Part shown: piece by piece, positions 43,158 through 54,587 of the stretch
Numbering within the stretch: position 1 is the stretch's first letter
How the letters are laid out: every line of letters starts with the position of its first letter
Assembly: GCA_003996215.1 (NCBI GenBank)
Contig: QJPP01000313.1
Location: 186,001 to 250,000, forward strand
DNA: 64,000 nucleotides
Direction: 5' to 3'
Origin: Jaltomata sinuosa
Taxonomy: Eukaryota > Streptophyta > Magnoliopsida > Solanales > Solanaceae
The notes under the pieces: generated by a model
What the model saw: only the letters and a program-made list of their open reading frames with translations
Told to the model about the DNA's origin: nothing
The model's database searches: none
Translations under genes and position numbers: made by a program

Positions 43158-44657
43158 TGATAAATGCTCAAATCGTGCTATCCAATTAAGGAGGCCACGA
43201 CGATTGCGTAGTCAAAACAAAATTTATAAACTCCCAATGGATGTCGGAGTCGTACCCAAGGGACCTGATTTAGCTAGTGAGAGATTGTGCGAAGCGATTT
43301 CAAAGTGAGAGTAGTTGTTCAATAAAACCAAAGCAGTAAATAGGGGAATTGGGAAAGTTGTCACTACTAACTCAATTCAAATAAAAGCTATAAAATCGAA
43401 ATGGGTGTACCAATGAGAACTAGATGACTAGGGGTGCATTTACGATGGGGCATTCGCTATAGGATAGGGTATTCACTAATTCACTTAAATTTCCCTATTG
43501 ACACAAGTAGCTTTGGTTATGGGTGTGGAATGTTATCTCTCAATCAACATCCACATATCTAATGATTTCAGTTAGAACATCATTCGGTGTGCTAAATAAC
43601 CAACCAACATTTGCTTGGGGAGGTCGTCCTATCTCTAGCTCGGACCCTTAAATGGGAGATTCCATGATTGGAGCTATGTCTAACCTCCTATCTAAGTGGA
43701 TTCGCAAGTACACACTAGCAATTTCACATCCACAACTACAAAATTCACTCTCGAGCAATTACATAGCCAAGTAAGGTAAATTCATGTTTGCAACCACAAA
43801 TTTTAGATTAAAACATGGTGAAATTACTAGACCCATATAAGATAAGCAATTATAAAAGTGAATTAACAACACCCACACCCATTAGCTAAGCACCCATCAT
43901 CAATACACCCCTAGACAAGAGAAATTAGCCACTCATAGAAGGGGGAGAAGATATACCAGCTGGGTAAATCAAATTCCCATCCATTGTAGTTGATTCTTAA
44001 GTTCTAGAGTCAAATTAGGAACATAATTTGTTAACCAAAAGATTGGATTGAAAACCCTCTCTCATGGAGATGGAGAAAACATTTACAAGCCAAAAATATC
44101 TTCAAGTTCTCTATCTGAAATTCTCTGCAAATATTGTATATAAAAAATAAGCCTAAAATTGTCTTTTATATGTTCCCAAATTGTCACATAAATTTAGGAC
44201 AAAATTTCCCTCTAGGTGGTGTGCGATGCGATGTGCGGTTTGCACGTTGCTGTGTGTGCGTCGCACACCTGCTTTAGATTGACCAGTGACTTCAGCTGCA
44301 TAAGTAAGCTTTGTGCAAAGGTAGTGCATTTTGCACCACGAGATGTGCGTGTCGCATGGCAACCGCATTCCTTAGCAGAATCTTCAGTAATCTTTGCAGC
44401 TTCATGCGGAGGAGGTGCGAACTGCACGTCGGCTTGTGCGTGTCGCACAACCACCGCACCTCCTGGCAGATTCTCCAGCTTTTCTCAACTCGTCAAACTT
44501 AGTTCCTTTTTGGCTCTTATTGGGTCCATATCCTTATTTTTTCTCTTCTTACCTGCATAGACATCAATAAAAGCCATAAGAACCTCTAAATCGATTCAAA
44601 ACATAGCAATAATTCATGGATATATGTTCAATAAGTTGGTAGATTACCAACTTATCA
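43158..44657 (-). repeat. 3' LTR of the gag plus ORF2 element
   Basis: 1500 bp; TGATAAGTTGG at 44657 and TTTATCA at 43158 on the minus strand. The word block of GTGCGA/TCGCAC type lies at 44216-44465, just upstream of a TATA box (CATATAAAAG on the minus strand, about 44165). Confidence 0.9.
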
Positions 44658-44670
44658 AACCCCCAAACTT
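44658..44670 (-). promoter_or_regulatory. Polypurine tract
   Basis: The minus strand reads AAGTTTGGGGGTT next to the 3' LTR start, identical to the tract of the tandem array. Confidence 0.9.
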
Positions 44671-45637
44671 GAACTATTGCTTGTCCTCAAGCAAGATACT
44701 CACACGGTAAGGAATGAATTATGCTAAGGCTCAATTAAGGTACAAAAACTACTCTACACTAAAAATTTAAGAAAAAGAAACAAACAAATGATTCAGACAA
44801 AAGACTCAACTGCTATGCTTATCTCAAATTGGACCACCACATGCTCACGACAATTGCTCATTTCAAAACCTTTTGTTCAAAGGACATCATATTTCATTCA
44901 AAATTCAAGGTAATTTTTGTCATTCAAAGCAAGACATTTAAGCTTCTCAAGTCATTGGCATGGACCTTCAAGGATTGCCTCTAGATTCGCCACACAACTT
45001 GTCTCATTCATTCCCCTAAATTGAAATAGAGACTCATGCTTCGATTCGAGTGCATGATGTCACTCACCACAAGAGAGAATCCCACTGACAATCATTCAAT
45101 TCAGAAAATATGGGATTATGGGAGAACCAAGAAGACTCTCACTCTCTCAAGGAAGTTCAAGTGCATGCGCGTCGAACCATAGGCTTACATTTCATGTAAA
45201 TCGCCACTAATGTAGGATAGCCAAGCTTGGAATCACCAAGGACTTGCAGGTTACGATGTTGGTTAGGGCTATGGTGAGGATATCATTTGGTTCAAGTGAC
45301 TACACCTCCCTAATGCTCTTTGTTTTCATTTCAAACACCGCTCACATTTTTCAATTTCAACTTCACCTTCTTTCTCCCTCACACAACCCAAGATTTTTCC
45401 TTTTTACCTAATAATCATTCACACCTTATATCACCTTAACTTGGTAGCACCTATTTTTGCTTTTCAATTTGCTCATTGGATTGATCTTTCGGAGCAATTT
45501 TCAATTCTCGAATTGAGGTGCTACCTTGCACTTGAAGTGCAATTCTTTTCTTCTCCTCATTTGATCACATGCAACCCCCCCTTTAACTTAGGCATTTGCA
45601 CCATAGGGGCCTTGCCTTTAGCTTTGTCAAGATCTCT
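44671..45637 (-). other. 3' non-coding region of the gag plus ORF2 element
   Basis: 45190-45610 aligns with 5218-5660 and 9565-10020 of the tandem array, including a hairpin plus PPT-like motif near 45573-45600 (TGCCTAAGTTAAAGGGGGGG on the minus strand). No gene. Confidence 0.7.
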
Positions 45638-46801
45638 CTACAGTATCGTGATTGCTACCTCCATGACATCAACCTGCTTGCACAGAGTGTCCAAGCTATC
45701 CACTACCCCCTTCACTATGCTCTTGACTGCCCTGTTGATCTTCCCCGATAGTTTAGTGGCTAAGTCAGAAAGCTGCTTCTCATGGCTATAGGTTTTGTCA
45801 ACCATATCCTGAAGGCTACTTTTGGTCATCGCTGGGGGTGTGGCATATGCACGTGGCTCGGTAGTGACCCTAGAGGGGGATAACGTATCAGCTCTATTAT
45901 CATGGTCATCATTCACTGCCATTACTGATGCCTCAGTACTTTTTCTCTTAAATCGGGGTGCATCCTTATCAATTTTCTTATCAAGATCAATCACCCCCAC
46001 AGCGTGGGTGACATTGTCGCAACTGGGGTTGGGAATCTCTGCCTTGGCGCACAACTTGCTAATCAACACCGGGAAATGGAATGCATCCTTGCCTCTGCGG
46101 GATTTTCTCCGAATAACCATAGCTGCAATTTCCCCAAAGTTCACATGTTCTCCCGTCATGATGGCAACGACCAAGATGGCACCCTTTTGAGTTACTTTCT
46201 GATCATTTTGAGAGGGAAGGAATCTATTGCAGATTAGATCATACCACAGTCGAACTTCAAAGTGCAACGTTTTTCTTGAGATATAACCCCCTACAAGGGA
46301 CCAAGAAGGAACATCTCGAGTAATAATTGGGGTTGTTTCTTGATACAGCTTTGGATCGGCCACCAATTTAGCCATGAGGGATGGTGCAGGGTCAATTGGT
46401 TGGCCCTAATAAATAGCATTGATACCAGAGGGGGTGATTCTAACTTTCTTTCCTCTGACTATGACTTAATTCAAGTTAGGGAATTTCTCCACAGGCCCTT
46501 TGTATCCTTTGGAGTCTTGGGTAGCCTGATACGCCGCAAAGAATTCTCGCACCACTTCTTCATAATACCCCCTGGGTACATCCTGAAAGGGATGCCACTC
46601 TCGCTCAGCCATCTGTCAGTGCATGTTTGGTAGTTCATCTCCGACCTCTCCAAAGTTAAAACTTTTCTCCTCACTGAATCCTCTATCTTTGTCCCATTTG
46701 TAGAGAGCTTTCATGCCCTCTATTCTGAAGTGGAGCCTTGCTTCATCTGTGGCTGATCTTTCCCTTGCTTGGTTTCCAAGGTTTCTCTTGCTAGAAGACA
46801 T
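45638..46801 (-). pseudogene. ORF2: putative plant transposon protein family, three stops
   Basis: One frame runs from ATG 46801 (MSSSKRNLGNQARER) to the stop at 45638, 387 codons, broken only by stops at 46618, 46468 and 46408. Landmarks: WHPFQDVPRGYYEEVVREFF, VEKFPNLN, VIVRGKKVRITPSGINAIY, WYDLICNRFLPSQND and VVAIMTGEHVNFGEIAAMVI, then HFPVLISKLC. These resemble the plant family described as 'putative plant transposon protein' (PF20167 as I recall). The last about 70 residues look like a coiled coil (MVDKTYSHEKQLSDLATKL). It is not gag, protease, RT or integrase. Role unknown. The ATG follows a splice-acceptor-like CAG by three bases. Confidence 0.75.
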
Positions 46802-46804
46802 AGT

Positions 46805-47861
46805 CTGCATCCAAGGATTGTGAGCCAAAAATAAAACAAAATCTACGAAGGGTGGAATGTAACATATTAGAAAGCAAAGTAGGTGTCTATTGTCTTGTGC
46901 GGACCACAGGAAAAATGCACTAGGAAGAGTGTGTTTCACATGTTCTATCGCATAAGCCAACAGAACCTTCAGGAAATTTTTCTACTGAGGTGCGACGTTG
47001 GTGCGATCCGCCCCATCAGAAGTGCATGTCGTACCAAGTTTTGCCATCAAATCAGTGTTCTGCACTTTCTTTTCAACTTGGTGCGACGCCTTATGCGACC
47101 TGCATATTGAGATCTATGCATCGTATGCGAAATGCACAAAGGCAAAATTGGAATTTTTGGTTCCTTGTGTTCTTATGAGTTACGCATATGATACATAGAG
47201 CAAGAAGTGCTTCAGCACGTAGCACCACACACAACCAATTCACAATGACAAGGAGGGCAAAGATGGTTCATGACCATAACTTCTGGGTACTCAGACTTCC
47301 CTGGATTTCCATTAACACATAACCAACAAGAAAGGACTCAACGACTTCCCTTAAAATGGATGTTACCTCATTTATGATCGGGAATATCAAGCCTTCCTTG
47401 CAACAATGGGCACCAATAGCATATCAACAATTAACTTCCTTCACACACAAGATCATACAACCCAACTAGATTTTCAATAAGGATCATGGGCATAGAATCA
47501 GAAACATTAAACCTCAATAATCAGTTATTAATCAAAACCGCGTGACTACCGACGACTTGCCCTTAAGAACGATGTCACCCAATCTATCATCGGGCCAAAT
47601 CAAGCACTAGTCATAAGTGGGTTACTAATACTTCACCCCATCACTGATATTAAGGCTAAATATTACTACCAATCAATATTTATAGTAAAGATTTACAATT
47701 TACCAAGTTGACATAAAGAGAATTCATCATTACAACTCAAAATTGGGGACCCAAATTTTTTGGATATCGCCCAAAATCAACATAGCCAATCTACTAAGCA
47801 TGCTTCTCAATATGAGTTCCCAGCAAACATAAAAACAACTATTTAACATCAGGGGACTTAC
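46805..47861 (-). other. Putative 5'-leader intron before ORF2
   Basis: On the minus strand a donor-like CTTGTG|GTAAGTCC at 47861 and an acceptor-like TTGGATGCAG at 46805 bound 1057 bp, three bases before the ORF2 ATG. The plus-strand copy has the donor at 63303 (CTTGTG|GTAAGTTC). An inner word-rich stretch lies at about 46985-47140. Inferred from sequence only. Confidence 0.5.
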
Positions 47862-48104
47862 CACAAGTGAAGATTACGAAGGGAAGAATAAAAATTGAAG
47901 AATTTTTTGAATTCCAATAATGGTGACCCACAAGACCTCCCAGAGAATGACAGCGGCGATATGGATAAGTGGTGAAGAAGATTGGGTGAGAAGAAGAGAA
48001 GATTTTGTGGGAGTTTGAGGGGTTTAGAGAGAATTTTGGTGGAGGATTTTGAGAGTTGTGGAGAAAGATGGTGGAAAAAGAACAGAGAGAGGTGGTTTTA
48101 AAAG
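47862..48104 (-). promoter_or_regulatory. Putative internal promoter and CT-rich leader of ORF2
   Basis: On the minus strand TTTTAAAA at 48104-48097 is followed by a long CT-rich stretch (CTCTCTCTGTTC..., CTCTCTAAACCCCTC) typical of plant 5' leaders, running up to the donor at 47861. The word block at 48185-48460 lies directly upstream. The arrangement is conserved in the other copy at 63061-63302. Confidence 0.5.
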
Positions 48105-48184
48105 AAAAAGAAGATGAAGAGTCAGTCGGGTCATCTCTGGGTCGGATCGGTCAACGAGTTAGGTAAATTAAAAATTCAAATTTA

Positions 48185-48460
48185 CCTCATGTGCGCTGTG
48201 ACATGCGATTCGCACCAGGCAAGGTGTGGACCGCATGGCGTATCTCGCATGCCCCTTATTCTCTCATGGGTTTGCCCAGGCATCTGTTTCCTTGTGTGAT
48301 GGAGGTGCGACGCGCACTTGGTCTCATGCGGTCAGCCCAGCCCAGCGCCTGTCACCTCAATTTTTCAATTTTTCCTCCAGGCCGTCTATTTTGGTATGCG
48401 AGTAGCTGTGCGACACACACAATTACTTGTGCAGTCCGCACAGTCCACCGCACGACACCT
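48185..48460. repeat. Internal word block (GTGCGA/TCGCAC) upstream of the ORF2 promoter
   Basis: Words such as CATGTGCG, GTGCGACGCGCAC, TGTGCGACACAC and CCGCACGACAC, the same vocabulary as in this element's LTR. Equivalent to 62700-62955. Confidence 0.75.
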
Positions 48461-48555
48461 TTTTGCCTTGCATTCCCTTCGTGAATTCTCCATTCCATGC
48501 ATTCCCTATAGAACATCAAAAATAACAAATAATAACCAAAAATAAAGAAAGAAAC

Positions 48556-48600
48556 TTGGGTTGCCTCCCAACCAGCGCTTGATTTAACATCGCGGCACGA
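48556..48600 (-). promoter_or_regulatory. Conserved motif directly after gag
   Basis: The minus strand reads GCCGCGATGTTAAAT, then GGGAGGCAACCCA, 18 bp past the gag stop. See 2241-2285. Confidence 0.8.
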
Positions 48601-48617
48601 TGATATTACCTCAATCC

Positions 48618-49934
48618 TCATTTATTTTTGGGGTTGTTGACAGTTTCACTAGGCAGCAGTCCCTTCATCGAAGGGTTCATTTTGCATGATAGGTGGGTCA
48701 TTTGGGCCTCAAGGTGTTTGAACGAAGCACTATGGGAGCTTACTATTTGGTGAAGTGTAGAAACCTCACTCACTCCCGAGTTTGTCGTATCCACCTTCTT
48801 AAGAACCAAGGACAGCATGTCCACTATCTCGGATTGGCCGGGATTGCTTGTGCCCAGTTGGTAAAGAGAATCAGATTTGTTTAGGGGGATGTAAGGATTC
48901 AAGCTCCGGTTATTGAATTGATCACCATCCTTATCTTTTTCACGCCAATTTACATCCCTCTCTTTGTCTTTTATCCAACCTTGATTCTCCTTCCTAGGGA
49001 GATAATTCCTGGTGCGAGAACTCATCGACACAAAGCATAGCTTACCATCAACCTCAGTCATAATCCCCACATCATTCACCTTAATATATGGTGTACTCAC
49101 TGCATTCACCTTCTTAACACCAGCTCCCATCACATGCTTGGCCATCAAGTAAATTTGTGTCGTCATTTTAGCCAAAGCTTTATCTCGTTCCTCATCTTTT
49201 CTCCTTGTTTCATTTGTCAAGATTGTTTAGGGCATTCCCAAAGTTGACACATCTGCCTCTCTCGTATGCTAAGCTTGATTGGTCTTGTTCATTCGTTCTA
49301 ATAGCACCGAAGCAATATGAAACTCAAGATCCATAAAGGTGCCACCTCCAAGGTTATCGGCCACTGATTTGTTCATAGAGTTCAATGACCGGTAGAAGCT
49401 TTGGAGCAGCACATTGTCTGACAACTCATGGTTTGGACACAAGAGAAGATTCTTCTTGAATCGTATCCAAACTTCATGAAAAGGCTCATCCGGGAGCTGC
49501 CTAAAGTTGGTAATCTCATCTCTTAACTTCATCATTTGACATGGTTGAAAGAATCTTAAGGTAAATTCCTAAGCCAACTCAGACCAAGATGTGATAGAGT
49601 CATTCGGTAATTCTTCAAACCACGTTGTAGCTTCCCCTGTCAAGGAGAAAGGGGAGAGGTGCAATCGGATAGACTCTTGGAAAATATGTTGAAAGATGAA
49701 CGGTTGGCAAATTTCCAAGAAATTCTGAATGTGATGGTTGGCATCTTCATGGGCAGCTCCACCAAATAATCCCTTCATCTGAATCAGGTGGAGAATGGTG
49801 CTTGTCACGTGAAAGACAATATTTCCCACCATGGGGGGTAGGTGGATTACACCTACACCTCCGTGCATCATAGGCTCAGCAGCGTTGGAATTGTCGAAGC
49901 CGCCAATGCTCTCATTGTAATCAGCTTCGTCCAT
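48618..49934 (-). pseudogene. gag of the minus-strand gag plus ORF2 element, three stops
   Basis: From ATG 49934 (MDEADYNESIGGF) to the stop at 48618 in a single frame of about 438 codons, broken by stops near 49567, 49267 and 49230. The core has NFLEICQPFIFQHIFQESI, HLSPFSLTGEATTWFEELP, MMKLRDEITNFRQLPDEPF and LLLCPNHELSDNVLLQSFY, the Athila/Ogre-type retrotransposon gag domain. The C-terminal half is charged (KENQGWIKDKERDVNWREK) and lacks a zinc knuckle. A TTG five codons upstream continues the frame but ATG is the more likely start. About 85 percent similar by eye to the plus-strand copy at 61240. Confidence 0.85.
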
Positions 49935-50037
49935 TGCTGGACTGCTCAATCAACACACAAACAACAAACAGTAAAAGAAAACAAATATTCTTAAGTTGAC
50001 TTCACAACAACAATCAAAAATTAGCTAATACTCAAGT

Positions 50038-50054
50038 CCCCGACAATGGAGCCA
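50038..50054 (-). promoter_or_regulatory. Decayed tRNA-Asp primer site
   Basis: The minus strand reads TGGCTCCATTGTCGGGG, four bases from the LTR end at 50059. Confidence 0.8.
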
Positions 50055-50058
50055 TTTT

Positions 50059-51432
50059 TGATAAATGCTCAAATAGTTCTCTCCAATTAAAGAGGCCACG
50101 ACGATTGCATAGTCAAAACAAAATTTATAAACTCCTAACGGATGTCGAGGTCATACCCAAGGGACCTGATTTAGCTAGTGAGAGATTATGCAAAGCAATT
50201 TCAAAGTGAGATTAGTTGTTCAACAAAACCAAACAGTAAATGGGGGAATTGGGAAAGTTGTCACTACTAACTCAATTCAAATAAAAGCTATAAAATCAAA
50301 ATGGGTGTACCAATGAGAACTAGATGACTAGGGGTGCATTTCCGATGGGGCATTCGCTATAGGATAGGGTAATCACTAATTTACTTAAATTTTCACCTAT
50401 TGACACGGGTAGCATTGGTCATGGGTGTGAAATGTTATCTCTCGATCAACATCCACATATCCCATGATTTTGGTTAGAACATCATTTGGTGTGCTAAATA
50501 ACCAACCAACATTTGCTTAGGGAGGTTGTCCAATCTCTAGCTCGGACCCTTAAATGGGAGATTCCATAATGGAGCTATGTATAGCCTCCAATCGAAGTGG
50601 ATTCCCAAGTACCCACTAGCAATTTTACATCCACAACTACAAAATTCTCTCTCGAGCAATTATATAGCCAAGTAAGGTAAATTCATGTTTGCAACCAAAA
50701 TTTTTAGATTAAAACATGGTGAAATTACTAGACCCATATAAGATAAGCAATTATAAAAGTGAATTAACAACACCCACACCCATTAGCTAAGCACCCATCA
50801 TCAATACACCCCTAGACAAGAGAAATTAGCCACTCATAGAAGGGGGAGAAGATATACTAGCTGGGTAAATCAAATTCCCATCCATTGTAGTTGATTCTCA
50901 AGTTCTAGAGTCAAATTAGGTACACAATTTGGTAACCAAAAGATTGGATTGAAAACCCTCTCTCAATGGAGATGGAGAAAATGTTTACAAGCCAAAAATA
51001 TCTCCAAGTTCTCTATCTGAAATTCTTTGCAAAAATTATATTTACAAAATAAGCCTAAAATTTCCTTTTATATGTTCCCAAATTGCCACATAAATTTAGG
51101 ACAAAATTTCCCTCCGGGTGGTGTGCGATGTGACGTGCGGTTCGCACGTCACAGTATGCGCGTCACACACCTACTTCAGATTGACTAGTGACTTCACCCG
51201 CATAGGCAAGCTTTTTGCGAAGGTGGTGCATTTCGCACCACGGGATGTGCGCATCGCATGGCGATCACACTTCTTAGAAGAATCTTTAGTCATCTTTGCA
51301 GCTTCATGTAGAGGAGGTGTGAATCACACCTTGGCTTGTGTGTGTCGCATAGCCACCGCACCTTCTGGCATATTCTCCAACTTTTCTCAATTCTTCACAC
51401 TTAGCTCCTTTTTAGCTCTTTTTAGGTCCATA
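50059..51432 (-). repeat. 5' LTR of the gag plus ORF2 element, truncated
   Basis: Aligns with 43158 to about 44530, then stops at 51432 where Tekay integrase begins. About 125 bp of the LTR start are missing, so the target duplication is lost. The word block is at 51118-51370. Confidence 0.85.
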
Positions 51433-52023
51433 TTGGTTGGTTTGAGGTTGGTGAGGCAGCCTTGATTGGTCCAGATTCTATGCATGAGACCACGGGAAAG
51501 TTCAACTTATTCGGGGAAGGTTGAAGACCGCTTAGAGTCTATAGAAATCTTATGCATATGTGAGGAGAAGGGAGTTAGAATTTGAAGTTGATGATTGGGT
51601 TTTCCTTAAGGTGTCACCCATGAAGGGTTTGATGAGGTTTGGCAAGAAAGGAAAACTTAGTCCTCATTTTGTAGGTCCTTATCAGATTTTGAGGAGAGTT
51701 TGTAGTGTTGCTTATGAGTTGGAGTTACCAATAGAGTTGGAAGCGGTTCACCCAATTTTTTGTGTTTCCTTGTTGAAAAAGTGTGTTGGCGATTCGAGTT
51801 GATTGTGCCTTTGGAAGATATGGGTGTGAAGGATAGTCTCACTTATGAGGAGGTTCCCTTGGAGATCCTTGATTGCCAGATTCAGAGGTTGCGAAACAAA
51901 TTAGTCGCTTGGGTAAAAGTCCTTTGGAATAATCAGCTTCTTGAGGGTGCTACTTGGGGAGCGGAGGAGGCCATGAAGGACAAATATCCTCATCTCTTTC
52001 CTTCTGATCCAGTTCCAGTTTGA
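51433..52023 (+). pseudogene. Tekay integrase C-terminus and chromodomain (third copy, 5'-truncated)
   Basis: Starts within GWFEVGEAALIGPDS of the integrase C-terminal part. The GPY/F module reads VFLKVSPMKGLMRFGKKG and GPYQILRRVCSVAYELELP (51560-51790); after a one-base frame change the chromodomain-like tail reads LTYEEVPLEILDCQIQRLR and GATWGAEEAMKDKYPHLFP, ending at the stop 52021-52023. About 70 percent identical by eye to the same region of the 17036-17499 copy. Everything upstream is missing. Confidence 0.9.
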
Positions 52024-52244
52024 GGTACTAGTTTCCTCCTTAGTATGTCCCTCCAATTCTACTCCATCAGTTCCTCTCATGATTTTAGCATGCATTCATG
52101 TTTTACGAAGTTAGTTCATTATGTTTTCGAGTTGAAAAGATCAGGTTTTGTGATTACCCCTTGATTTCTATGTTTTGATGTTTGGTTGTGATATTTTCCC
52201 CTCAGTTTCCCTTGTCTAGCCTTCATTCGAGGACGAATTATCCC

Positions 52245-52257
52245 AAGGGGGGGATAT
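52245..52257 (+). promoter_or_regulatory. Polypurine tract of the third Tekay copy
   Basis: AAGGGGGGGATAT immediately before TGTAACACCCC. Confidence 0.9.
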
Positions 52258-54366
52258 TGTAACACCCCATACACGTATCCAGCTATCCAAGATAAAAACT
52301 TCAGAAATTTTCAAAGTTCCAGGGACTACGGGTCCAAACGACGACTCATCATTCAAACGAAGGGTCCGTCCTTTTGACTCGTGGAATGTCTTAAGAGGAT
52401 TTATATTTTCCCAAGTCCCCTTCAGGAACTAAGAGTCAATTCTACAACTCATCATTGGAACGAAGAGCCGTAGTCTTGAGTCGTGGTTTGACCAAGTCAG
52501 CCCAGCTCCCTGTGAATGACGACTCTATTTGATGACTCGTCATCACTTCTGTGGGTTCGTCCTGTTGACCCGTAGAAGTGAAGCTGCAACTTGAAATTTA
52601 AGCCTGAGTTCTACCACTCCAGATGACGAACCATCATCGAAATCATGACTCGTAGATTGAGTCGTGGTCACTAGAAGTTGACCCATTTCCAGCTTTTTCC
52701 CAACTAATTCCTAGGGGTATTTTGGTCATTTCCCACCCTATTATGTATTAAGTGAAGTCGTTTTGACTACTTTTAGAAGGGTTTTCACCTATATTACCCT
52801 AAGTCCCTCTTAAGTTCATCATTCTTCACACAAAGAGGAAAATTGCTCTCAAGCTCAAGTCTCCAAGCTCCAAGTCAAGTCTCCTAATTCTTTTCAAATC
52901 AAGTGGGTAGTCTTCCACCAAGGTATGTGGGTTTCTAACAATGGGTTATTTTCACCCTTGTGCCCAAATTTCCCAATTCTTATTTTGAATTATGAAGATA
53001 TGAAGTTAGGGTTTTGATCCAAAATTTGGGGAAAGTTTATGAAATCAGTTTCTATGTTTAAATTCATGGTTTCTTCTTGATTACTAATGATTTAAGTATG
53101 ATTCTTTTATTGGTTTTAAAATCCCAAGCATGAAAATTGATTTATAGCATGAAACTATGAAATTGCATATTTTAAAGAGAAACTTGGCATGATTAGATAT
53201 CATGGCCTTTATGTATTTATGAAATTACATGCCTAATTCTTCAAGTATGAATTTAGAAAGAAAAGCATGTTTTGAATTATAGCTATGCTAAGCTTATAAA
53301 CTATGATATGAAAGTTGCATGATACCCGATGTGTTTTCATGCTTTATTTATAAGATTTGGCATGAGAGTATGCCCTTATGAATAAGATTTGGCATTAGAG
53401 TATGCCTTTATGATTATGAGCTACACGTGCATGTTTTGGGAGTAGTATTTAGCACCGAGAGGATGGGGTGAGAGTACCCTTAGTCCCATAAACTACGTTG
53501 CTAGCGTAGGTCATGATATGATATAATATGTTCCTTAAAGGCTTATGAGAGTGGATCAACGTCTTTATGTATAGTGTCCTTGCCTTCACGGAGCATAGGA
53601 CAACTTTGCCAACTAGGGTTATATAGTTGAGTATGGTGACTTGTTCCTTGGAAGGGTTCAAAGTCAGCTTTGCTAACTGGGGTTATACAGTTAGATTCCA
53701 TGTAGCTCACGTGGTCTCATGTCAGTTATAAGAAACTCCCGTATGTTATATTTTCAAGTTTTCTAAGCTTTATGAACCTTCTTATGAAACATCATCTTGA
53801 AGTTGGCTTTTGTCTTATGATTTAGCTTTTCATGTTGATATCTTTTCATGATACTCTACTACATACGAATTATGTTTAAGTACCCTTTTTAAGCATGTTT
53901 TCCTTACTTATGCATTGCTCACATACTTAGTACATTCCATAGTACTAATGCATATTGCGCTGCATCCTTTTATGATGCAGACTCAGGTACCCCTTCTCAG
54001 CTTCCTGGCTAGAGTCTCAGGCCACTTCCTTAGTCAACTGTGGTGAGTCCTCATGGTTCATGGACTAGTTATTCTTTTTCTTATGTTAGCTTTACTTTTA
54101 TACTCTGACTTAGCTAGGGTCTTGTCCTAGCAACTCTTATGTTATGACTAGAGGCTTTCAGACATAGTTTGTATTTTAGTTCCCCTTTTTGATATTGTAT
54201 GTTATGTGGACCTTAGATCCTTATTGATGTTCCCTTATTGGGTTTCCGTATTATGCTTCCGCTTATCTTTTGTTATGCTTGAGAATGCTATGACCAAGGG
54301 TTAGCTTGGGATCCTTATGGTCCCGAGTCCCGTGTTACGTCTAGAGGGTAACCTCGGGGCGTGACA
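52258..54366 (+). repeat. 3' LTR of the third Tekay copy
   Basis: 2109 bp from TGTAACACCCC to GGGGCGTGACA; homologous to the minus-strand LTR 14737-16829. The word block (ACGACTCAT / GACTCGTGG) lies at 52315-52690. Confidence 0.9.
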
Positions 54367-54587
54367 CTTGTTGTTTTAAAGTTTGAGTTGGATTCTAGCT
54401 TAGCTAGTAAGGGGATTTTGGCTTGGTTGCTTTTGTGAGTTCTGTTCTGTTGGATGCCGTCTAGTTGTGGAGGCTACCGGGGTTGTCTGAGAGAGTAGTG
54501 CGGGCTTTGTATCCATTGTTCTTTTAATCTCTAGTCTTTCCTTCTTTTTTGACTTTTGGGGACTAAAGTCTTTTTAGTAGTGGATGA
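54367..54587 (+). other. 3' internal tail of the 36861-58294 element
   Basis: Sequence between the end of the Tekay LTR and the 3' LTR. It ends in TTTTTAGTAGTGGATGA, the same weak purine tract seen before the 31117 LTR. Confidence 0.7.

Larger units (their letters stand above)
43158..51432 (-). mobile_element. Non-autonomous Athila/Tat-type element with gag and ORF2, no pol
   Basis: Minus strand order: 5' LTR 50059-51432 (truncated at its start), decayed tRNA-Asp primer site, gag (48618-49934), conserved motif, word block, TATA-like box and CT-rich leader (47862-48104), intron-like region (46805-47861), ORF2 (45638-46801), 3' segment shared with the tandem array, purine tract, 3' LTR 43158-44657. 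A second copy lies at 59608-64000 on the plus strand. No pol domain is found, so pol must have come from another element. Confidence 0.85.

Noticed and set aside
44216..44465. CpG island of a host gene promoter
   Set aside because: The CG-rich block is part of an LTR found three times in the window with the same surroundings.
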